Shown here: piece by piece, positions 1 through 7,574 of the stretch
Numbering within the stretch: position 1 is the stretch's first letter
How the letters are laid out: each line of letters opens with the position of its first letter
Assembly (NCBI RefSeq): GCF_029945965.1
Contig: NZ_JAQSDO010000015.1
Span: 124,001-188,000 of the forward strand
From: Thermomonas sp.
GTDB lineage: Bacteria; Pseudomonadota; Gammaproteobacteria; Xanthomonadales; Xanthomonadaceae
DNA: 64,000 nucleotides
Direction of reading: 5' to 3'
Position numbers and translations under genes: made by a program
The notes under the pieces: model-generated
Told to the model about the DNA's origin: nothing
The model's input: only the letters and a program-made list of their open reading frames with translations
The model's database searches: none

Positions 1-924
1 GTCTGCAAACCTGCCCTGCAGACACCGTTTTCCGCGCTGGCGCTTGGCGTCATTGGGGAACGCGCCGGGCTTCCGCCGGGCGTGCTGAATATCGTCACTG
101 GTCATTCCGCAGCCAACATCGGCACGGCCATGACTTCGCACCCGAAGGTGCGCAAGCTCAGCTTTACGGGCTCCACCGAGGTTGGCAAAAAACTCATGGC
201 GCAGTGCGCCGAAGGCATGAAGCGGGTGTCGCTGGAACTCGGCGGCAATGCGCCGTTCATCGTGTTCGACGATGCCGACCTGGATGCCGCGGTCGATGGC
301 GCGATCGCCAGCAAGTATCGCAATACCGGGCAGACCTGCGTCTGTGCCAACCGTCTGTTTGTCCAGGACGGCGTGTATGACGAATTCTCGAAGAAGCTCG
401 CCGTGGCTGTTTCGAAATTGCGGGTCGGCGATGGGCTCAAGGGCGCGACCGATCAAGGCCCGTTGATCGATAAAAAGGCCTTGACCAAGGTCGAGGAGCA
501 CGTGGCTGATGCGTTGGCCAAAGGCGCGACGCTTGCGGCCGGTGGCAAGCGCCATGCACTCGGCGGCACCTTCTTCGAGCCGACTCTTTTGCTCGACGTT
601 AACTCGGACATGTTGCTTGCGAAGGAGGAAACCTTCGGGCCGGTGGCGCCGCTGTTTCGCTTCAAGAGCGAAGCCGAAGCGCTTGAAATGGCCAATGCCA
701 CGGAGTTCGGCCTAGCCGGCTATTTCTACACCCGCGACCTGGCGCGCAGCTGGCGTGTGGCCGAAGCGCTTGAGTGCGGGATCGTCGGCATCAATACCGG
801 GCTGATCTCGACCGAAGTCGCGCCGTTCGGCGGGATCAAGCAATCCGGTACCGGCCGCGAAGGCTCGAAGTACGGACTGGACGACTACACCGAGCTCAAG
901 TACACCTGCGTGGGAGGTGTGTGA
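1..924 (+). CDS. gabD: Succinate-semialdehyde dehydrogenase, 3' part (5' end outside window)
   Basis: Partial gene: the frame is open from base 1 and ends at TGA 922-924, giving about 307 C-terminal residues. It is an NAD(P)-dependent aldehyde dehydrogenase. Visible family features are VSLELGGNAPFIVFDDADLD with the general-base Glu (codon 235-237), GQTCVCANR with the catalytic Cys (codon 337-339), EETFGPVAPLF, and the C-terminal FGGIKQSGTGREGSKYG typical of succinate-semialdehyde dehydrogenases. The family oxidises succinic semialdehyde to succinate in GABA catabolism. The product name is inferred from these motifs; a related semialdehyde dehydrogenase is possible. No partner genes are visible because the upstream part is cut off. 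A bidirectional terminator follows. Confidence 0.85.
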   Translation, partial: VCKPALQTPFSALALGVIGERAGLPPGVLNIVTGHSAANIGTAMTSHPKVRKLSFTGSTEVGKKLMAQCAEGMKRVSLELGGNAPFIVFDDADLDAAVDGAIASKYRNTGQTCVCANRLFVQDGVYDEFSKKLAVAVSKLRVGDGLKGATDQGPLIDKKALTKVEEHVADALAKGATLAAGGKRHALGGTFFEPTLLLDVNSDMLLAKEETFGPVAPLFRFKSEAEALEMANATEFGLAGYFYTRDLARSWRVAEALECGIVGINTGLISTEVAPFGGIKQSGTGREGSKYGLDDYTELKYTCVGGV

Positions 925-933
925 AGTGAATTT

Positions 934-995
934 AAAACCGGCCAAGGCCGGGGAGTGCTTAATAAAAAACCGGCCAAGGCCGGTTTTGTTTTTTT
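934..995. terminator. Bidirectional rho-independent terminator with a duplicated hairpin unit
   Basis: The hairpin AAAACCGGCC-AA-GGCCGGTTTT (966-987) is followed by a T run on the plus strand and, read from the other side, by TTTTTTATT. It can therefore end gabD (plus) and the tRNA-Ala transcript (minus). A second copy of the same self-complementary unit lies at 934-951, 32 bp upstream and directly after the gabD stop, but without a T run. Confidence 0.85.
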
Positions 996-1026
996 CTCTT
1001 CTTGCAACATCCCACCACGTGTGAAG

Positions 1027-1102
1027 TGGTGGAGCGAAGGGGGATCGAACCCCTGACCTCCACGATGCGAACGTGGCGCTCTCCCAGCTGAGCTACCGCC
1101 CC
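1027..1102 (-). tRNA. tRNA-Ala (anticodon CGC)
   Basis: A 76-nt cloverleaf with encoded CCA is read on the minus strand. The acceptor pairs GGGGCGG with TCGCTCC and includes the G3-U70 wobble that is the alanine identity element. The anticodon stem CCACG/CGTGG encloses the loop TTCGCAT, anticodon CGC, which reads GCG. The T loop is GGTTCGATCC-like. A perfect TATAAT -10 box lies on the minus strand at 1126-1121, inside the end of rnd. The terminator at 964-995 serves this transcript. Confidence 0.96.
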
Positions 1103-1120
1103 TCTAATACAACGCCGCGA

Positions 1121-1126
1121 ATTATA
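1121..1126 (-). promoter_or_regulatory. -10 box of tRNA-Ala promoter, overlapping the rnd stop codon
   Basis: The reverse complement of 1121-1126 is TATAAT, about 19 nt upstream of the mature tRNA 5' end. The TAA stop of rnd (1124-1122) lies inside this hexamer, so the tRNA promoter is embedded in the rnd 3' end. The -35 region is poorly conserved (TGGCGA at 1149-1144). Confidence 0.6.
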
Positions 1127-2231
1127 CGTGGGCAGCTGGACTGTCGCCAGCTGCCAGCAGTGGTCCCAGTTTTGGTTCAAGCAGCCTGCGCCGCCATCCT
1201 GACAGGGCGCCAGGCCAGTCCTGGCCGTCCTGCAGGGCTTCCAGCCACTTGCGCGAGGCGAGCAGTCCGTCGGGCAAGCCAAGTTCCGCTGCGAGCGTGG
1301 CCACCGCATCCTGCATCGCACGCAGCTGTTTCTTGTCGCGCTCGTCGCCGCGGGCCAGCGGCGCATCCGCTTCGTCGGGCAGCGGTGTCGTCAATGCCAG
1401 GAACAGAGCATCACACAGGTTGCGCGGGGATTTAGGCGTCGCATCCAGCAGGCTGCGCAGGGCCTTCGCAGCGTCGGGATTCTGGCGCGCGATGGTCATC
1501 GCCAGTTCGTTGTCCAGGATCCAGCTGCGTGGCCGGTCGCTGTGGCGCGCGTGGGTCTCGCGCCAACGCAACAAGCGCAACAGGCGGATCTGCGCATCAC
1601 GGTCCAAGGATTGCGCGCTGCGCAAAGGCAGGTGCGGCCAACGCTCGCCCTCGTCGTCGGCCACTCCGGCCAGCAATCGCTTGCAGTCTTCGACCAGCCA
1701 TTGGCCACGACCGAAGCTGGCCAGCATCTCGTTCAGCTGTCGATGCAGCGCATGCAGGTGGCGCACATCGTCCGCCGCGTACTGGAGTTGTGCTGGCGAC
1801 AGCGGTCGCCGCAGCCAGTCGGAGCGGGTCTCGCCCTTGTCCACGGTGATGTCGATCTGCGCCTGCACCAGCTTCTGGTAGCCCATGCCGCCGCCGATGC
1901 CGGCCAGCGCTGCCGCGATCTGAGTGTCGAACAAGGGCGCCGGTAATACACCGCAGGCATGCTTGAACGCCACCAGGTCCTCGCTGGCGCTGTGCATGAT
2001 CTTGAGTACGCCCGGGTCGGCGAGCAGTGGCGCCAACGCGTCGGTCATGCCGGGCACCAGCGGATCGACCAGCAGGATGTCGTCGTCGCTCTCATCCAGC
2101 GCAATCTGCACCAACGCCAGTTGCGGCCAATAGGTGCGTTCGCGGATGAATTCGGTGTCCATGCTGATCACGGCGGGTGGCTGCGCGATGCGTTCGCGCA
2201 GGAGTTCGGGGGTGTTGATCCAATTCGTCAT
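1122..2231 (-). CDS. rnd: Ribonuclease D
   Basis: A 369-aa 3'-5' exoribonuclease of the DEDD family that trims tRNA and other structured RNA 3' ends. The start is ATG 2231 (MTNWINTPELL). The open frame runs far upstream, but the family length (about 370-375 aa) and the conserved beginning fix this start. Visible motifs: exonuclease I VISMDTEFIRERTYWPQLALVQ with D/E metal ligands, the exo II segment LKIMHSASEDL, and exo III LQYAADDVRHLHAL with the Tyr/Asp pair. An HRDC-like C-terminal half follows (RLLRWRETHARHSDRPRSWI). It sits directly upstream of, and partly contains the promoter for, tRNA-Ala, a fitting neighbour for a tRNA-processing enzyme. It is divergent from the FGE-like gene. Confidence 0.93.
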   Translation of the reverse strand: MTNWINTPELLRERIAQPPAVISMDTEFIRERTYWPQLALVQIALDESDDDILLVDPLVPGMTDALAPLLADPGVLKIMHSASEDLVAFKHACGVLPAPLFDTQIAAALAGIGGGMGYQKLVQAQIDITVDKGETRSDWLRRPLSPAQLQYAADDVRHLHALHRQLNEMLASFGRGQWLVEDCKRLLAGVADDEGERWPHLPLRSAQSLDRDAQIRLLRLLRWRETHARHSDRPRSWILDNELAMTIARQNPDAAKALRSLLDATPKSPRNLCDALFLALTTPLPDEADAPLARGDERDKKQLRAMQDAVATLAAELGLPDGLLASRKWLEALQDGQDWPGALSGWRRRLLEPKLGPLLAAGDSPAAHV

Positions 2232-2322
2232 TCGGCCATTATGCGGTTGCCGGGATGGATGGCTTACCCTAACTTCGATGTTTCGCCTGCCAGCGTTGGC
2301 GGAAACGGACGGAGACAGGGAT

Positions 2323-4173
2323 TTGCGCGCAGGTTGGACCGCCATTGTCATCGTGCTGCTGCTTGCCGCGTGCGAACCGGAGAAGAAGCCTGCGCCTGCG
2401 CCAGCCAAGCTGCCATCGGTGGCCGCGGTGCCGTCCGTTCGTGCCGGTAGCGTGAGTATCAGCGGCGACGATGCACTGGCCCAGGTACTGACCTGGTCAC
2501 TGCCGGCGGTCGTGATCGAAAAGGATGGCGTAGGCGCGGCGCGGCGCAGGCTGAAACATGCGCTGGAAGCCGGCGACCTGTTTGAAACCGCGGATTCCGC
2601 GATTCCGCTACTGCTGGCATTGCAACAAATGCAACCGGACGATCCTGCGTTGGCCAAGCAGGTCGCACAGACGCGCATGGCGCTGATCATGCAGGGCGAT
2701 GCGGCATTGATCGATGGCGATGCCGACCTGGATGCGTTGCGCATGGCCCAGCGCCGTGCCGCGGTGCTGCGCAAATTGTGGCCGGCCGATACCGATGTAT
2801 TGGCGTACCTGGCGCGGGTCGATCGCAGCGAGCGGGCATGGGATCACAACGCCCAGGGCGATGCGCTGCTGGCGGCGGGTCAATTGGGTGAGAACGGCGG
2901 TGGCGCGCTGGCGGCGTACCGAGTGGCATTGTCGCTGCGCCCGGGCCAGCCACGCGCATCGCAGGGCATGGTGGCGGTCGAGACCGGGTTGATCGGACGT
3001 GCCGAAGCCGCGGCGCTGCAGGGCGATTTCAACCAGGCCCAGCAGCAGCTGGCCTATGCCGCCAAGGTGCGTTCCGACCCGGGCACGATTCCGGCTGCCT
3101 TGCGCCGGATCAATGCGATCCGCGGCAATCGTCTGCGCCGCCTGCGCGATCAAGGTCTGATTGCCTTGGGCGACGCGGATGGCCTGCGCATCGCGCGCGA
3201 ACGGCTGGCGGAAATGCTGCGGATCGCCGATCCAAGCGATCCTGCCAGCGTGGAGCTGCGCCAGCGCATCGACCTGGTTGGCCACTACGGTCTGTTCCGC
3301 CCTGGCCAGGTGTTCACCGACGAACTGCGCCATGGCGGGCGCGGACCGGAACTCGTGGTGATCCCGCATGGCACCTTCCGCATGGGTGCCCCGGAGGACG
3401 AAGAGGACGCAAAGCCGGCCGAGCAGCCACAACATGAAGTACGGCTGGAACGCGGCTTCGCGCTGGGCCGCAATGAAATCACCGTGGGTGAATTCGGGCG
3501 TTTCGTGACCGCCACCGGCTACACGCCACGCGCGACCCAGCGCGGGCATTCGATGGCGTACGACGCGCGCAGCGGCAATTTCGTGCGTGGCAGCGGCATC
3601 GATTGGCGTTCGACATACGACGGCAAGCCGGCTGCGGCGGGCATGCCGGTCGTGCATGTCACTGCGCGTGATGCCGAAGCCTATGCGGAGTGGTTGAGCA
3701 CGGAAACCCGGGCCCACTATCGCTTGCCGAGCGAGGCCGAATTCGAATACGCGCTGCGTGCCGGCAGCCAGACGCGTTACCCATGGGGCGATGGCGGGCC
3801 ACCTCCAGGCAGTGAAAACGTTACCGGCGGATTGGATCGCTCCCCGCAGAGGCGCACCTGGAGCAACGCCTTCGTTGGATACGACGATGGCTGGTGGGGG
3901 CCTGCACCTGCCGGAAGCATGGCGGCGAATGCATATGGTCTTCACGACATGGCCGGCAATGTGAGCGAATGGGTCGCCGATTGCTGGCACCAGGGGTATC
4001 GACGGGCACCTGCAAACGGCGCGGCTTGGGTCAATCCCGGCTGCCGCAACCGCATGTATCGCGGTGGTTCCTGGGCCAGTGCGCCGGCACAGGTGCGCTC
4101 GGCCTGGCGGGTATCGGGAGGGATGGACGCGACCAATGCACGCGTCGGGTTCCGGCTGGTGCGGCAAATCTGA
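2323..4173 (+). CDS. FGE/SUMF1-like domain lipoprotein (non-catalytic formylglycine-generating-enzyme fold)
   Basis: About 616 aa from TTG 2323, preceded by GGAG at 2311-2314. This start gives an ideal lipoprotein signal, MRAGWTAIVIVLLLAAC, with Cys17. The alternative ATG 2278 has no ribosome binding site and would extend the signal by 15 residues. The middle (about residues 60-330) is helical and TPR-like (repeated ALEAGDLFETADSAI, AAALQGDFNQAQQQL). Residues about 340-615 form an FGE-sulfatase/SUMF1 domain: VVIPHGTFRMGAPEDEE, YRLPSEAEFEYALRAG, YPWGDG, LHDMAGNVSEWVADCW, MYRGGSW, GFRLVRQ. The two copper-binding cysteines of true formylglycine-generating enzymes, which follow RGGSW, are absent (ASAPAQVRSAWR). 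Sulfatase maturation is therefore unlikely and a binding or structural role is inferred. It is followed by a membrane M48 protease, possibly co-transcribed. Confidence 0.75.
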   Translation: MRAGWTAIVIVLLLAACEPEKKPAPAPAKLPSVAAVPSVRAGSVSISGDDALAQVLTWSLPAVVIEKDGVGAARRRLKHALEAGDLFETADSAIPLLLALQQMQPDDPALAKQVAQTRMALIMQGDAALIDGDADLDALRMAQRRAAVLRKLWPADTDVLAYLARVDRSERAWDHNAQGDALLAAGQLGENGGGALAAYRVALSLRPGQPRASQGMVAVETGLIGRAEAAALQGDFNQAQQQLAYAAKVRSDPGTIPAALRRINAIRGNRLRRLRDQGLIALGDADGLRIARERLAEMLRIADPSDPASVELRQRIDLVGHYGLFRPGQVFTDELRHGGRGPELVVIPHGTFRMGAPEDEEDAKPAEQPQHEVRLERGFALGRNEITVGEFGRFVTATGYTPRATQRGHSMAYDARSGNFVRGSGIDWRSTYDGKPAAAGMPVVHVTARDAEAYAEWLSTETRAHYRLPSEAEFEYALRAGSQTRYPWGDGGPPPGSENVTGGLDRSPQRRTWSNAFVGYDDGWWGPAPAGSMAANAYGLHDMAGNVSEWVADCWHQGYRRAPANGAAWVNPGCRNRMYRGGSWASAPAQVRSAWRVSGGMDATNARVGFRLVRQI

Positions 4174-4205
4174 TTCACAACGCGCGCGTAGCGCAGGAGC
4201 ATGCG

Positions 4206-5117
4206 ATGAGGCAGGATCCATTCGGTAACCAGGGCCAGCAACCAACGCGCCGTCGGGGTGGTTTGCGCCTGTGGGTGTTGTTGCTGTTCGCCGGCTACGC
4301 GGCCTTCTACTGGTTTTCCAACCGCACGACCGACCCGCTCACCGGCGAAAAAGTCGTCATCGACAAGAGCATTTCGCCCGAGGACGAAAAAGCGCTCGGC
4401 CTGCAGGCCTATCAGGAGATCCTGCAGCAGGAACGGCCGATCGACCAGAATTCGCAGGAAGCACGGGAGGTGCGCGGCATCGCCCAGAGACTGATCGCGA
4501 AGATCCCGGAGGTCGAGGACGCGCTAGCCGCCCAGCATGGCCTGCAGGCCAACCACATCGAGAAGTCGTTCGACTGGGCAGTCACCGTGCTGCAGTCCGA
4601 CCAGGCCAATGCGTTCTGCCTGCCCGGTGGAAAGATGGCGGTGTATACGGGCTTGCTACCGATCGCGCAGAACGCCAATGCGGTGGCCATCGTGATGGGT
4701 CATGAAATCAGCCATGCGCTGCTGCGCCATGGTGCGCAACGCATGACCGAACAGAAGCTTGCGCAGATGGGCCAGATGGCCGGCGCGATGAGCGGCATGG
4801 ACCAGAGCCAGATGCAGGCGGTGATGTCGATCTATGGGTATGGACGGGCGTTGCCGTACGCGCGCAAGCAGGAGACCCAGGCCGACGAGATGGGCCTGAT
4901 GCTGGCTGCCGCCGCCTGTTATGACCCGCACGAAGCAGTACCGCTATGGCAACGCATGGAGCAGGTGGCAGGCAGTGGCGGGCAACCGGAATTTGCTTCG
5001 ACCCATCCCAATCCCGGCACTCGCATCCAGGCCTTGCAGGCGCTGATGCCCAAGGCGATGGCCTACCAGCAAAAGTTCTGTCCACAAGGCCAGGGTGCTG
5101 CCGCCGGCACGCAGTGA
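4206..5117 (+). CDS. M48-family zinc metalloprotease, membrane anchored
   Basis: A 303-aa protein. ATG 4206 has AGGAG at 4195-4199. An N-terminal membrane segment covers about residues 18-38 (LRLWVLLLFAGYAAFYWF), so the catalytic part is probably periplasmic. The zinc motif HEISH is at about 166-170 and the third-ligand region ETQADEMG at about 223-230, as in M48B/YcaL/LoiP-type proteases involved in envelope quality control. The 32-bp gap behind the FGE-like lipoprotein suggests an operon. A strong terminator follows. The substrate is unknown. Confidence 0.88.
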   Translation: MRQDPFGNQGQQPTRRRGGLRLWVLLLFAGYAAFYWFSNRTTDPLTGEKVVIDKSISPEDEKALGLQAYQEILQQERPIDQNSQEAREVRGIAQRLIAKIPEVEDALAAQHGLQANHIEKSFDWAVTVLQSDQANAFCLPGGKMAVYTGLLPIAQNANAVAIVMGHEISHALLRHGAQRMTEQKLAQMGQMAGAMSGMDQSQMQAVMSIYGYGRALPYARKQETQADEMGLMLAAAACYDPHEAVPLWQRMEQVAGSGGQPEFASTHPNPGTRIQALQALMPKAMAYQQKFCPQGQGAAAGTQ

Positions 5118-5138
5118 ACGACGGCTCGATTTGTTGAA

Positions 5139-5170
5139 ACGAAAAACGGGCCTCAAGGCCCGTTTTTCAA
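5139..5170. terminator. Bidirectional terminator between M48 protease and phaR
   Basis: GAAAAACGGGCC (5141-5152), loop TCAA, GGCCCGTTTTTC (5157-5168). A/T runs on both sides let it terminate both convergent genes. Confidence 0.9.
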
Positions 5171-5192
5171 TTCCGCTGTCGTGTGAATGATT

Positions 5193-5693
5193 TCAGCGAC
5201 CGCGGGGCTTGCCCTGCTCGCGGGTTTCATCCGGACGTGGCGCCGCCTGGCTCCCCAGTCCGCCGACCAGGTTCTGCTGGAAGTCCTTCCACATTTCCAT
5301 GTTGCGCTCGGTCAGCTGGTTGAGCATGGTCCATGGGGTTTGCCCGATCAGGCCGCCCATCTGCTGGCGGAACTGCTGCTGCTGCTCCAGGAACACCTGC
5401 ATCGAACGTTCCAGGTAATTGCCCATGAAGCCCTGCAGCGAATCCCCATAAAAACGGATCAGCTGGCTCAGCAACTCGGTGGACAGCATCGGTTGCCCGT
5501 CCTGCTCATGCTCGGTGATTATCTGCAGTAATACCTGGCGGGTCAGGTCGTCGCCGGTCTTGGCGTCGCGCACCTGGAACGACTCACCATCCACGATCAG
5601 CTGGCGCACATCCTCGATGGTGATGTAGCTCGAGATCTCGGTGTCGTACAACCGACGGTTCGGATATTTCTTGATGATGCGGATCGCAGTCAT
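5193..5693 (-). CDS. phaR: Polyhydroxyalkanoate synthesis regulator PhaR
   Basis: A 166-aa regulator. The N-terminal DNA-binding PHB/PHA accumulation regulator domain is nearly invariant (IIKKYPNRRLYDTEISSYIT, then VRQLIVDGESFQVRDAKTG), followed by the PHB_acc repeats (QVLLQIITEHEQDGQPMLST, LIRFYGDSLQGFMGNYLE). In other bacteria PhaR represses phasin and PHA genes and is released by binding PHA granules. The Gln-rich stretch at about 103-112 and the C-terminal tail are variable. It lies downstream of phaB on the same strand, separated by three hairpins. No PHA synthase is in the window. Confidence 0.93.
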   Translation of the reverse strand: MTAIRIIKKYPNRRLYDTEISSYITIEDVRQLIVDGESFQVRDAKTGDDLTRQVLLQIITEHEQDGQPMLSTELLSQLIRFYGDSLQGFMGNYLERSMQVFLEQQQQFRQQMGGLIGQTPWTMLNQLTERNMEMWKDFQQNLVGGLGSQAAPRPDETREQGKPRGR

Positions 5694-5763
5694 TGAGCAA
5701 AAACTCTAGCGGTACTGGCTGCAGCATGGCGCAGCGCAACACGGCTTGCAACTTCAGAAAATG

Positions 5764-5843
5764 AACAGGCCGGCGATGCCGGCCTGTTGTCTAGCAACCC
5801 AGTCCCCTGAGTCAGGGGGCGATTCGCGCCGTTGGCGCGAATC
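5764..5843. repeat. Three consecutive inverted repeats between phaB and phaR
   Basis: Hairpin 1: AACAGGCCGGC (5764-5774), loop GAT, GCCGGCCTGTT (5778-5788). Hairpin 2: the palindrome CCCCTGAGTCAGGGG (5804-5818). Hairpin 3: GATTCGCGCC (5821-5830), loop GTT, GGCGCGAATC (5834-5843), immediately after the phaB stop. Only hairpin 1 is followed by a modest T-rich stretch on minus. They may act as terminators or mRNA stabilisers that set the phaB:phaR ratio. Confidence 0.65.
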
Positions 5844-5846
5844 GTC

Positions 5847-6587
5847 CTACCACCCCATGTGATGGCCGCCATTGATGTCCAGGTTGGAGCCGGTGATCCA
5901 GCTGGCCTGTTCATCGGCGAGGAAGCCGACGCCGTATGCAATCTCCTCCGGCGTACCGAGGCGGCCGGTCGGGATGTCGGCGACGATTTTCGCGCGGACT
6001 TCCTCCGGCACCGCCATCACCATGTCGGTGGCGATGTAGCCCGGCGAGATGGTGTTGACGGTCACGCCGTTGCGGGCGTTTTCACGCGCCAGCGAAATGG
6101 TGAAGCCGTGCATGCCGGCCTTGGCCGCGGCGTAGTTAGCCTGGCCATATTGGCCCTTGAGCCCGTTAATCGAGCTGATCTGGATGACGCGGCCCCACTT
6201 GCGCTCGCGCATGCCTTCGATCACCGGGCGAGTGACGTTGAACACCGAGTTGAGGTTGGTGTTGATCACGTCGCCCCACTGGTCGGCCTTCATCTTGTGG
6301 AATGTGCCGTCGCGGGTGATGCCGGCGTTGTTGATCAGGATGTCGACCGGGCCGAGCTTGGCTTCCAGCTCACGCACCATCGCTTCGGCTTCGGTCGGCG
6401 AGGTCACGTCACCCTTGACCAGGGTCACCTCATAGCCATCGGCCTTCATTTTTTCCTGCCAGGCGACTGCGCGCTCCTCGTTGCGATAGTTGCTCGCGAC
6501 CTTGTGGCCCATGTCTGCCAAGCGCTTGACGATGGCGGTACCAATCCCGCCGGTGCCACCGGTCACGAGGGCAATTCTGGATGTCAT
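5847..6587 (-). CDS. phaB: Acetoacetyl-CoA reductase (3-ketoacyl-CoA reductase)
   Basis: A 246-aa short-chain dehydrogenase, exactly the usual PhaB length from ATG 6587, which has GGAGA 7-8 nt upstream. An upstream in-frame ATG (6599) overlaps that ribosome binding site and is rejected. Motifs: cofactor loop TGGTGGIGTAI (residues about 10-20), NNAGITRDGTFHKM, catalytic Ser in ISSINGLKGQ, Tyr/Lys in YAAAKAG, SPGYIATDM, and the C-terminus GSNLDINGGHHMGW that is diagnostic of PhaB. It reduces acetoacetyl-CoA to (R)-3-hydroxybutyryl-CoA for PHA synthesis. It lies 38 nt behind gluQ on the same strand. Confidence 0.94.
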   Translation of the reverse strand: MTSRIALVTGGTGGIGTAIVKRLADMGHKVASNYRNEERAVAWQEKMKADGYEVTLVKGDVTSPTEAEAMVRELEAKLGPVDILINNAGITRDGTFHKMKADQWGDVINTNLNSVFNVTRPVIEGMRERKWGRVIQISSINGLKGQYGQANYAAAKAGMHGFTISLARENARNGVTVNTISPGYIATDMVMAVPEEVRAKIVADIPTGRLGTPEEIAYGVGFLADEQASWITGSNLDINGGHHMGW

Positions 6588-6625
6588 GGGGTTCTCCATT
6601 TGGTGATACTGCGGAAGCGTTCATT

Positions 6626-7552
6626 CTAGTCGCGCGATGTTTCAGCGGTGTTGTGCACTGCGGCGGATGCAGGCAAGGCCTGGCGCGGGATCTGGTCGGG
6701 TTGGAAGGTATGCACGGCAACATCGAGGAACTCGCTTGGCGTCCGTAGCGAGGCATCGACCAAGGGTGCCTGCCCAAGGCATCGCCACAATGCATGCAGG
6801 GTAGGCAACGGGTCGCCTGCGTCCACGGGTGATGCGGCATCGGACTTGGATAGCTTGCGACCTTCAGTGTCCAGCAACAGTGGCAGATGCGCATACTTCG
6901 GCGTGGGCAGGCCCAGCGCGCGTTGCAACAGGATTTGTCGTGGGGTGGAGTCGAGCAGGTCGGCGCCGCGCACCACGTCGGTGATGGCTTGGGCCGCATC
7001 GTCCACCACGACTGCCAGCTGGTAAGCCCACAGCCCATCGGCGCGCAGCAGGACGAAGTCGCCGACGTCGCAGTCCACGCGCTGATTCACCCAGCCATGC
7101 ACGAGGTCGTCGAAGCCGATCTCGCAATCGTCCGCCACGCGCAGGCGGATCGCGGGATCGGGTCGTCGCGAAGCAGCCACGCAGCGGCGATGGATGCCGC
7201 CCGCCGCGGCCAGCTCGGTGCGGCTGCAATGGCATTCGAAGGCCAGGCCAGCTGCGATCAATCGATCCAGCGCTTCGCGGTAGAGCTGTCCGCGCTGGCT
7301 TTGGTTGACAACTTCGCCATCGTGCTGCAAGCCGAAACGGGTGAGTGCTTGCAGTTGAACAGCAGCGGCGCCTGCGACTTCACGTGGTGGGTCGAGATCC
7401 TCGATTCGCAGCAACCACTGTCCATTCGCTTGCCTGGCCAGCAGCCAACTGCCGAAGGCGGCCAGCATCGAACCTGCATGCAATGGGCCGGTGGGCGAGG
7501 GCGCGAAGCGACCGCGATAGGCGGGGCTTGGGGTTGAGCTTGGAGGTGGCAT
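6626..7552 (-). CDS. gluQ: Glutamyl-Q tRNA(Asp) synthetase
   Basis: 308 aa. A truncated glutamyl-tRNA synthetase paralogue that activates Glu and attaches it to queuosine-34 of tRNA-Asp. Motifs: FAPSPTGPLHAGSM (HIGH-like, about 16-29), LLRIEDLDPPRE, Zn-site residues ECHCSR and HRRC, WAYQLAVVVDDAAQAITDVVRG, and KLSKS (KMSKS-like, about 230). The anticodon-binding domain of GltX is missing, as expected. In enterobacteria gluQ follows dksA; here dksA is 12 kb away. It is likely co-transcribed with phaB, and its ATG is 22 nt from the fimX-like stop. Confidence 0.93.
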   Translation of the reverse strand: MPPPSSTPSPAYRGRFAPSPTGPLHAGSMLAAFGSWLLARQANGQWLLRIEDLDPPREVAGAAAVQLQALTRFGLQHDGEVVNQSQRGQLYREALDRLIAAGLAFECHCSRTELAAAGGIHRRCVAASRRPDPAIRLRVADDCEIGFDDLVHGWVNQRVDCDVGDFVLLRADGLWAYQLAVVVDDAAQAITDVVRGADLLDSTPRQILLQRALGLPTPKYAHLPLLLDTEGRKLSKSDAASPVDAGDPLPTLHALWRCLGQAPLVDASLRTPSEFLDVAVHTFQPDQIPRQALPASAAVHNTAETSRD

Positions 7553-7574
7553 GCTGATGCCGGTGCAGCGCGAC

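Noticed and set aside
2278..2322. ATG 2278 as start of the FGE-like lipoprotein
   Set aside because: No ribosome binding site, and it would place 15 charged residues before the signal; TTG 2323 has GGAG and gives a clean lipobox signal. Not fully excluded.
2608..4245. 545-aa open frame on minus opposite the FGE-like gene
   Set aside because: GC-rich antisense shadow: composition rich in Arg/His/Ala with no recognisable motifs, fully covered by a well-supported gene.
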